Shown: piece after piece, positions 57,431 to 64,000 of the stretch | Numbering within the stretch: position 1 is the first letter of the stretch | Layout: every line of letters begins with the position of its first letter | Assembly: GCA_022457155.1 (NCBI GenBank) | Contig: JAJGOT010000002.1 | Coordinates: 533,501-597,500, forward strand | DNA from: Cladopsammia gracilis | Taxonomy: Eukaryota > Cnidaria > Anthozoa > Scleractinia > Dendrophylliidae | DNA length: 64,000 nucleotides | Reading direction: 5' to 3' | The notes under the pieces: generated by a model | The model's input: only the letters and a program-made list of their open reading frames with translations | Databases searched by the model: none | Told to the model about the DNA's origin: nothing | Program-made: the position numbers and the translations under genes

Positions 57431-58191
57431 TTAGGATAGCTTTCCCAAGGTCTACAAGATGCTCGATATGTATTGTATGACTCTGATCTTTGGGATATAA
57501 ATCTATTTAATTACAGGAAGTCAGTTTACATGCTGTGCATAGCCATTTATAGAATTATTGTTTTTTTATGCCTTCGTTATGCTAGCTCTCTTGGCATATG
57601 TTAGGGCTTCTTTGGCTAACTTTTGTTGGAAGATAAGTGGAGATCAGTTGCAGTTTTTGTTATTGCTATGAATATGCTTGGATCAATCAATCTCTCAGCC
57701 CGTGATTTAGTGTCTTAGTCTGCAGTGTGCAAGACTTGAGAAAGTGGATCTTTATCATGGATGTAAGCGTCTAAGATCAAAGTCTGAAGCTGCTCTATTG
57801 GAATAATGACTTCTTGCAGTTTGTTTTAGCTCCTTGTTTTATTCTGTTTTTGAGTAGGGTTTCTTGGAGCTTGAAGAACCTCCCAATCCATTAGAGACCT
57901 TAAGATTGAGGGTTTCCCCTTAAACTGCAAACCACAAACGTTGGCCAGCAGTTTACAGTTAAGAGTTCGCCGTATCAACATAATCTGGGCTTAAGATTGA
58001 GGGTTGCATTTTACCTATGGCTATTACCGGAGCCATCTAGGAAACAAAGTATGCATTCACACATATACATTCATGAATTCACATATCGTCAGAAACTGGC
58101 TTTTGTTTTGCTTTATTTATCGTAGTTTTTTTTTTTTTTTATTTTTTATTGGCCATATTACAATAACACATTAACATAAAAAGAATAGAGA

Positions 58192-58234
<43 letters not shown>

Positions 58235-58615
58235 TAATTAGTTTAACCACAAAGTAATCCAACTGGCAAAACAGTGCCAACAACAAATAGCCGGCTGCCA
58301 TGTTTGTTTTCATTCATTCCTTCACTTCTATTTTAGCTGAAAAATCGTATTCAAAATTACGTTTCTGTGAAAAAGAATTAGATAATTAATAAGCGAAAGA
58401 GTTCTAAAAAGTAGTATTTCCTCTCAAACGTGGGATTGTGATGTTTTAGGGTGCAAAAAACCTTGCGGTAAATGACGTACCTCTAGAGCGTGGTCTAGCC
58501 ATACCAATGCGAACCTCAACCCGCAAACCTGACGGCAAGGCACTGGGCATGTGACTTCTTGACATTCGCGGGAAATGCCGAGAAACCTCGATCTTAAGGT
58601 CTCTATTGTTTCATA
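57431..58615. other. No recognisable gene
   Basis: A 14-base T run at about 58128 is the only clear feature. I see no coding or RNA motif. Confidence 0.45.
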
Positions 58616-59217
58616 ATGGCGTTATTGCATCCCGACATGGCTTGTACAGATATGGTGATCTTCAGGAATGTCCCCCCAGATCCTGACTGTCCCCCAGATC
58701 CTAAAACTAAAGCTGTACCCCCGTTTTATTTCAAATTACCTTATACAGGCCGTTTTTCCAGTGTTACACAGAAAAGGATAGGGCAACTTATCAACAACAA
58801 CAACAACAAAAATCTTTATTAGTTATAGTTATTATAGAATTTATAATACTGGCCTGCAGTTAGCAAAAGCTAATCTTGGCAGGCCAGTGAAATTAATTAC
58901 ATGATTAGAAATCGCTACACACACCAATTTGTTGAAATAAAAAGAAAGGATCAAACAATAGAAAAAAAAGAGAAACAAGTGATTGAAATAAAATCACTAT
59001 TGTAATAATATAGATATAAAATTAGTCTTTTCGTCTTTCAAGATTGCAACATGTTTAGCGTGAAAGACCCTATCCCGAGCAGGCCTCGTTCACATGTTGT
59101 TTACAAATTTTTGTGTGCGGGCTGTAATGCCTGCTACGTCGGTGAAACCACCTGACATTTTTCCACACACGTTCGTGAGCACTTATCCACTGATAGGGCC
59201 TCTCACATATTCAAAAC
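58616..59217 (+). pseudogene. Penelope-like GIY-YIG region, interrupted
   Basis: The plus frame 58616-58822 has FYFKLPYTGRFSSVTQKRIG, the linker after the reverse transcriptase of a Penelope-like element. The frame is cut at about 58790 by a foreign LINE tail. It resumes near 59050 with MFSVKDPIPSRPRSHVVYKF and CAGCNACYVGETT, the GIY-YIG endonuclease core (here YKF and YVG), then a stop in place of the expected arginine, then HFSTHVREHLSTD. GIY-YIG nicks target DNA to prime reverse transcription. The upstream reverse transcriptase is absent. Confidence 0.7.
58788..59026 (-). mobile_element. LINE/SINE 3' end inserted in the Penelope relic
   Basis: On the minus strand the insert ends TAATAAAGATTTTTGTTGTT, with a (TTG)n tail like that at 34-74. 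It contains an inverted pair ACTGGCCTGC/GCAGGCCAGT. It splits the Penelope reading between TQKRIGQLIN and the GIY-YIG block. No coding part remains. Confidence 0.6.
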
Positions 59218-59491
59218 TTTATTTTTAATCACGTATTGTCACACATTCTTTCATTTAATTGTCAAAGGTGTTTTCTCTCATTAGCATTTTCATTTATGGT
59301 AAAAACAGGAATGTCAAATATCACAAAAATAGCACCAAAAAACGAATAACAGTCGTCCGACGTTTCAAGATTACTATCTCCATCAGGGACTACAGCAACT
59401 GAAAAAAATGGACGCACGTGATAGAATTTTATATTTAAAATAAAGTAACGTTCATGTCACGCGCGCGCTGTTGAAAGCTTTAGAGAACAAT

Positions 59492-60049
59492 TTAAATGAA
59501 TGCAAAATCGATATTTAGTCCTCGCGGGTGCAGTGTCTTATACTTGAAAATCATCCTCGCCTCCGCACGGCGTCGCTCCACGGTATCTCCAAAACCTGAT
59601 TGGATCACCGAAACAAACATGTCCTTGATGCTGTGACCCGAAGATGCAAAGTGACAGCCAACGGGAAGGTCGGTGTTGTTTCTAGTTGACCGCAAATGTT
59701 CTCTGAACCTGTCGGCCAAGCGTCGCCCTGTTTCTCCAATGTAAATCTTATCACAGGCCCTGCACTGGATGGCCTACACGAGGTTGGTTGTGGTACAGCT
59801 GAATCTGCCACGGACAGATATAGGGCCGCTTGGAGCGTGGATGGTGGGCGAGGTGCTAGTGTGTCGGCAGGTTTTGCAATGCGGGCGGTTACATGGGAAC
59901 GTTCCAGGATCTTCGGCGAGTGTCGTGTCCAGTTGGAGAGCGCTACAAACGAGGGAGTCACGCAAATTCATGTCTCTGTGGTAGGCGCACAAGATACGGA
60001 CGGGACGGAAGACGTCTCTCGTTTCTGAATCATTTTGCAGGTTTTTCAT
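59492..60049 (-). pseudogene. Penelope-like GIY-YIG C-terminus, one nonsense codon
   Basis: The minus frame stays in one register for 185 codons with a single TAG at 59771-59773. The first part has FRPVRILCAYHRDMNLRD, then PGTFPCNRPHCKTCRHTS, a cysteine cluster typical before the endonuclease. After the stop it reads AIQCRACDKIYIGETGRRLA, the GIY-YIG core, where the stop takes the place of the first tyrosine. It then continues DRFREHL, PVGCHFASSGHSIKDM and the E-containing block GFGDTVERRRAEARMIFKY, and ends NIDFAFI. It is the best-preserved catalytic domain in this window. The reverse transcriptase is not present upstream. Confidence 0.8.
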
Positions 60050-60879
60050 TTACTTAGTATAAATTCAACTTTGTAACTTAGAATTTCAAACTGAAGATGA
60101 TAAAGGATAAAACATGTCTTTCAAAATCAAGTCAGTTGTCGTTGCTTTGAAAATTATTACTTGCTTGCTATTATCCAGACCATATGGTGATCTGTTTTGA
60201 AAATCTCACGGATGCTAGTGAATTCTTACATTTTTCTTAAGCAAGTAAAATTCTCATAGAATTCTGCTAAGACCATTGTTTCCAGGCGACTTACCAGTAG
60301 GAAATTTTGAAAGGGTGTTGAAACACTCGGAATTCGTTAACATTGAATTTGGGGATGTCATAATTATTGAGAAAGTTTAATTTAATAGATTTGAAAACCC
60401 TTGAGACGTGGTTCCTATAAAGTGCTTTATAGAAGGTTTCAAGTTGTTTCACTATTGTTTTTGAAATCAAGACTAGCTTTTCTTGAGCACCAAAGAGCCG
60501 TTGAATCGAAACCTTTCTGGATTTCCTACATTCAAGATTTGGAAAATATTTTGAATTCTTTTCTCCATCTTCATGCCAATTTGCTCTTCATCTAATTAGC
60601 TTTCCTTGAATAATGTAGTTGTATAATATTTCATATTCGCTTTTCGCTTCACGCTTCACCAGGCTTGCGAGATTTTCTTCCGTTGTAGATTGGTTACAAT
60701 GTTTTTTTGCAACGCTTCACGGTTTCCTCGCAATTTTGTAACTTAGTGTTACGATTTCTGGCTATTACCATGTGTAATGTTCCAATACCCAACAACTAAC
60801 GAGTCCAGAGATATTAGTTGAAATCCTTGTTCGTTTTAAATAGCACATCTTACTCTCTAGTCATGCAGCCCAACAACAA
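60050..60879. other. No recognisable gene
   Basis: A 64-codon plus frame at 60401-60595 is unrecognised. No repeat or RNA gene seen. Confidence 0.45.
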
Positions 60880-61296
60880 GACGGTCACGGTCTATGACCA
60901 GGATCCTACACTATGCTATATTTAATAGTCGTCTGTCTGATTCTATATTTGATCAAATCCCATAGGACATGTATATCTTTAACGTCTGAAAAATAATGGA
61001 TCCAATTAAGATATTCAGAATGAATGAGTTGAATGTAGATATCATCCTCAACGAGACTTGAATTAAATTCCAGTAAGGTGGTCCAAATGGCTGGTCCTCA
61101 AGACTTTCTACTTGCAAGATAATGGCTGAATGATCAGATTTAATAGAAGGAATGATATGAATGAATGAATGAATGAATGAATGAATGAATGAATGATGTA
61201 TGTTTTTTGTAGAAATATAATATCTGCCTTCTGTTTGGCGATCCAGGTAAATACTGTCTTGCGTTTGTGGAAATTCTGAATACCTCCAACATTCAA
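60880..61296 (-). pseudogene. LINE apurinic endonuclease fragment, internally deleted
   Basis: The minus frame from 61296 begins MNVGGIQNFHKRKTVFTWIA, then IIFLQKTY. This is the N-terminal endonuclease block of L1/Tx1-like LINEs, where the catalytic glutamate of LQET is replaced by lysine. A (TTCA)n run at 61152-61196 follows. On its far side another frame reads SDHSAIILQVESLED, the C-terminal catalytic SDH block, then VKDIHVLWDLIKYRIR. About 150 residues between the blocks are missing. It may be the 5' part of the same family as the LINE at 56412-57430. Confidence 0.7.
61152..61196. repeat. (GAAT)n microsatellite
   Basis: About nine to ten GAAT/ATGA units lie exactly at the deletion junction of the LINE endonuclease relic. 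Confidence 0.9.
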
Positions 61297-63410
61297 GGAC
61301 AGAAACTTAAAGTTAACTTATTCGATAGCGTGTATGAGATATGATCTTTAATTAAAAAAGGAGCAATTAGCCACACAGAGGCCAGAAATGCCACAGAGGC
61401 CGCATTTATGCAAGATATTTCCATAGTTGAAATGGTAATGTCGGTAATTGTTCGATAATAAAATTATTTTGTAATGTTTGGTTTTAAAAAGTTATAAAGC
61501 TACATACTTTGAAACATATTTTAAAAACACACAAAACATAACAATAGACTTTCCTTGTATTATACTTACCACAAGCCCGAAAGCGCATTGTGTGGGCATC
61601 CCGACTCTAAACCATGGCAGGTTACACTCACATTGTGGCAGTAGCTAATAGCTCTTATCGAGGTTGAGCACGCCACCCAAATGATCCAGCAGTCTTTGCT
61701 TTGAGCGCACATTAAAGCGAGGCTATAGGGTCAACATCGATCAAACTTGTTTGCAGTTGTATGAGAAAGTGAGAGAAAACTTATGCAGTCTTCCAAAAAT
61801 CTTCCAGAAGCGGACTTCTTTTTCCCCTAAGGAGAAAGTACAGTTACTCAGTGGTAAATGTCCACTAAAGAAAGACTAAAAGAATGGTTGTCATACCGTA
61901 AAGGGACAGCAAAAGATGGTGGTGCGCGGTCGGAAGCTTCGAAGGCTGAATTATCTCAAAGGTATAAACAGGAGTACCCAACGACAGTTTCAAAGAAAAT
62001 CCACCGTACAGTGTTAACATTTTCTGAGTGTTGCTATGTCAATCTTGTTTAATATTTAACTTTCCTTGTAAAAAATACCCACTCTTCACAGCCAGCAATT
62101 AGGCTTTAGAAGTTATCCGACTCCCAGCCAGCGATCGACTTTTAGGTTGCCAACGAGCCAGCAGGCTTTGAATTTGTCACCTAGCTTGCCAGCATAAAGT
62201 TTGCTACAAGTTTGCCAGCATGTTCGAGTTAATTTTTTTTTGCCAGCTAGTGAGGAATTTCAATACCATAGAAAAGTGCATTTCCTTACACTATTTATAT
62301 ATCAATTTAGTATTAGGTATCATGGACAAAAAGTATGTAAATGGTTTTATTTTTACATTCAACTTCTGTGGAATGCTCACAGCAAGGCATAGTTTGATCG
62401 TCGACGCCGACCTTCTTGCCGTTTGACTCAGCTGTCTCCGAATGTGGTGGGTTTTCAAAGGACCTTTTTCGCAGCTTTTGGTACATTGAACTTTTTCCGT
62501 CTTTTTTTAGGGCTTTGACTTGTAAAAATGGAGGTCAGCCGAAGACGTACTTTCCTATTTAGGCGAAAAAAGTTGGCCTTTTGTTGTCATTTGTCCGATG
62601 CTCAGTCTGAAAGTTGCACCAAATCTCGTCATTGGCAATTTTGTCGTCTCTCTCATCCTCACAGTAGGATTTCTCCATCCACGTCTGAACCACCGTCACA
62701 TCCAGTGTTCCCAGCTGATTTTTTGCGGACCTTGCATAAGTTGTCGTATGCGACTGGTACGAAGTGTCGATAGCCTTAAAAGCGAGCCCCTTGTAGCCTA
62801 AGCGCCGCTTCCCCTTACAAACAGGCGTCACGTTGTGATAACTTACATTTAAAAGTGCATTACCAAGAAAAGAAAAAAAGAGTCTCTGCCCACCTTCTTG
62901 TCCAGGTTCATGCAAGATGAGAAGCTTCCCCAAAGTTTCTCTTTTAGTATCGTGTTGTCATCCTTTTCTGCTGGTATTAACTTTTCTGCTATCCAGTGTT
63001 CTACGTCTCCCATCTAAGACAACTATTACTATAACATTAATGTTGTTGTTAAAGTACAGGACTAATGGCTAAAACATATTAACGAAAACAAAATGGGCAT
63101 TGTCAATCAAATAAAATTGGTGTCCTCTTTGGGATGGTTCTTTTGACTGTGAGGTATACATATCTTCTCCTTATTTGCTGGCCAATAACTTGGGCACATG
63201 TTTATAGTGTGTCAGTGTTCGTGTAAGAATTAGCGTATAAAATAGCAACCCACCTTAAATATCTGCTTGCTGTCGATGTTTTTCCCGGCTGTAATCAAAA
63301 AGAAAAGAAAGGCTTTGATGCAATATTCGTACACTTGACATCAATGCACAGCCTAGTGACAACTTATAGATGATAGTCAACGACTTCCGTTATGGCATAA
63401 TATTTACTTA
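61297..63410. other. No recognisable gene
   Basis: Frames at 61858-62052, 62201-62426 and 62528-62933 (both strands) are unrecognised. GCCAGCNA-type words recur at 62089-62245 without a regular period. Confidence 0.45.
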
Positions 63411-63445
63411 ATAATAATAATGATGACGATGATGATGATGATGAC
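63411..63445. repeat. (AAT/GAT)n microsatellite
   Basis: A short AAT run passes into GATGAC and then (GAT)n. Confidence 0.9.
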
Positions 63446-63549
63446 AAGTGCTTCACAATTTAAAAATGTGACCCTCCATAGGAAAACACGTCTTATGGAA
63501 AAAAGCGTTTTTGGGGGGTTTGAGGCGCCTTCCAAACCGGGTTTGAGAG

Positions 63550-63645
63550 GGTTTCAAACCCTTTTCAAACCCTTCGCAAACCCTTCGCAAACCCTTTGCA
63601 AACCCTTTTCACACCCTCGCAAGCTCTCTGCAAACCCTTTGCGAG
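63550..63645. repeat. 11-bp minisatellite, TTCGCAAACCC
   Basis: About eight units of TTCGCAAACCC and variants (TTTGCAAACCC, TTTTCAAACCC) stand in tandem. They diverge toward the right end (CTCGCAAGCTC). Confidence 0.85.
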
Positions 63646-64000
63646 ACAAATTAAATCGCACCTGATGGACCAAATCGAACTTTCGGCAATAGTTTGTGAA
63701 CCGCAAGAAAGAAACTTGCCTTAATAAATTATGATTCTTACCATGTTCTCAACAGCCAGCAAAGCCAATCTCACATAAAAGGTATACAAGTCTAGTAGCA
63801 CGTTTATATTGTGAATGTAGCGTGCATCATGAATTCTGAACTTGTCATTTTATTTATTTATTTATTACAATTCATGCCTAAAAAAATGGAAATAAATTAC
63901 ATTACAAAAAATATATATCATGTCCGTGCATCTGGCTCTAGTATTTCTTCCGCGAAGTACTCAGCTTATAAGAGTGATTTGGAAAAAGGGGCAAAAGTGT
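63646..64000. other. No gene seen; (TTTA)n
   Basis: A TTTA run lies at about 63849-63866. The remainder is AT-rich without a supportable gene. Confidence 0.5.

Noticed and set aside
59696..60028. 110-codon plus-strand gene
   Set aside because: It is the antisense of the Penelope GIY-YIG frame, which has clear motifs.

Overview
The window reads as nuclear DNA of an animal, most likely a cnidarian (a stony coral or anemone). It is AT-rich, has no operons, and is built almost wholly from decayed transposable elements. The mix points to a cnidarian: a Helitron with a long cysteine-rich N-terminal region, DIRS and Penelope-like retroelements, an ISL2EU-type THAP transposase with a YqaJ nuclease, MULE, PIF/Harbinger, pogo and Tc1/mariner remnants, plus multi-copy families of unknown role. 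This assignment rests on remembered family resemblance, not on a search. I see no intact host gene; most recognisable coding sequence is broken by frameshifts or stops.

Layout. 0-9.5 kb: LINE 3' end, PIF/Harbinger relic, a DIRS reverse transcriptase piece between two arrays of an AACGG/CCGTT motif, a tRNA-derived SINE inside one array, a MULE transposase relic and a 211-bp TTAA-flanked MITE. 9.5-20.1 kb: first copy of an ~870-bp dispersed repeat with a hairpin head, a Helitron (minus strand), a long foldback, and a ~2.9-kb multi-frame coding relic of an unnamed zinc-motif family. 20.7-22.6 kb: a pogo/Tigger-like element with TA target duplication, carrying a SINE inside an exact 546-bp tandem duplication. 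23-35.5 kb: sparse; a fragment of another multi-copy family, a LINE end, a diverged tandem duplication, a cluster of small Lys/Glu-rich frames at 29.6-31.4 kb, and the second copy of the ~870-bp repeat.

36-46.6 kb: an ISL2EU-type pair, with the THAP-DDE transposase on the plus strand and the YqaJ nuclease convergent on the minus strand. The transposase is split by a 745-bp Harbinger-type MITE flanked by TAA. It is followed by a large zinc/tnp2-like relic and a 4.2-kb element with PIF-like ends that holds a Myb-like frame, a Rep-like N-terminus and a Tc1/mariner transposase. 47-53.8 kb: a C-terminal piece resembling a cnidarian element-borne DNA polymerase protein, a four-copy 385-bp tandem array and another foldback. 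55-64 kb: a MITE-like unit, L1/Tx1-like LINE relics, two convergent Penelope GIY-YIG tails, and simple repeats.

The elements do not form one pathway. The window records successive insertions (SINE into array, MITE into transposase, LINE tail into Penelope, SINE into pogo). The most unusual shared structure is a set of hairpin elements with different stems but a similar apex, CTCGGC-N(3-5)-GCC.
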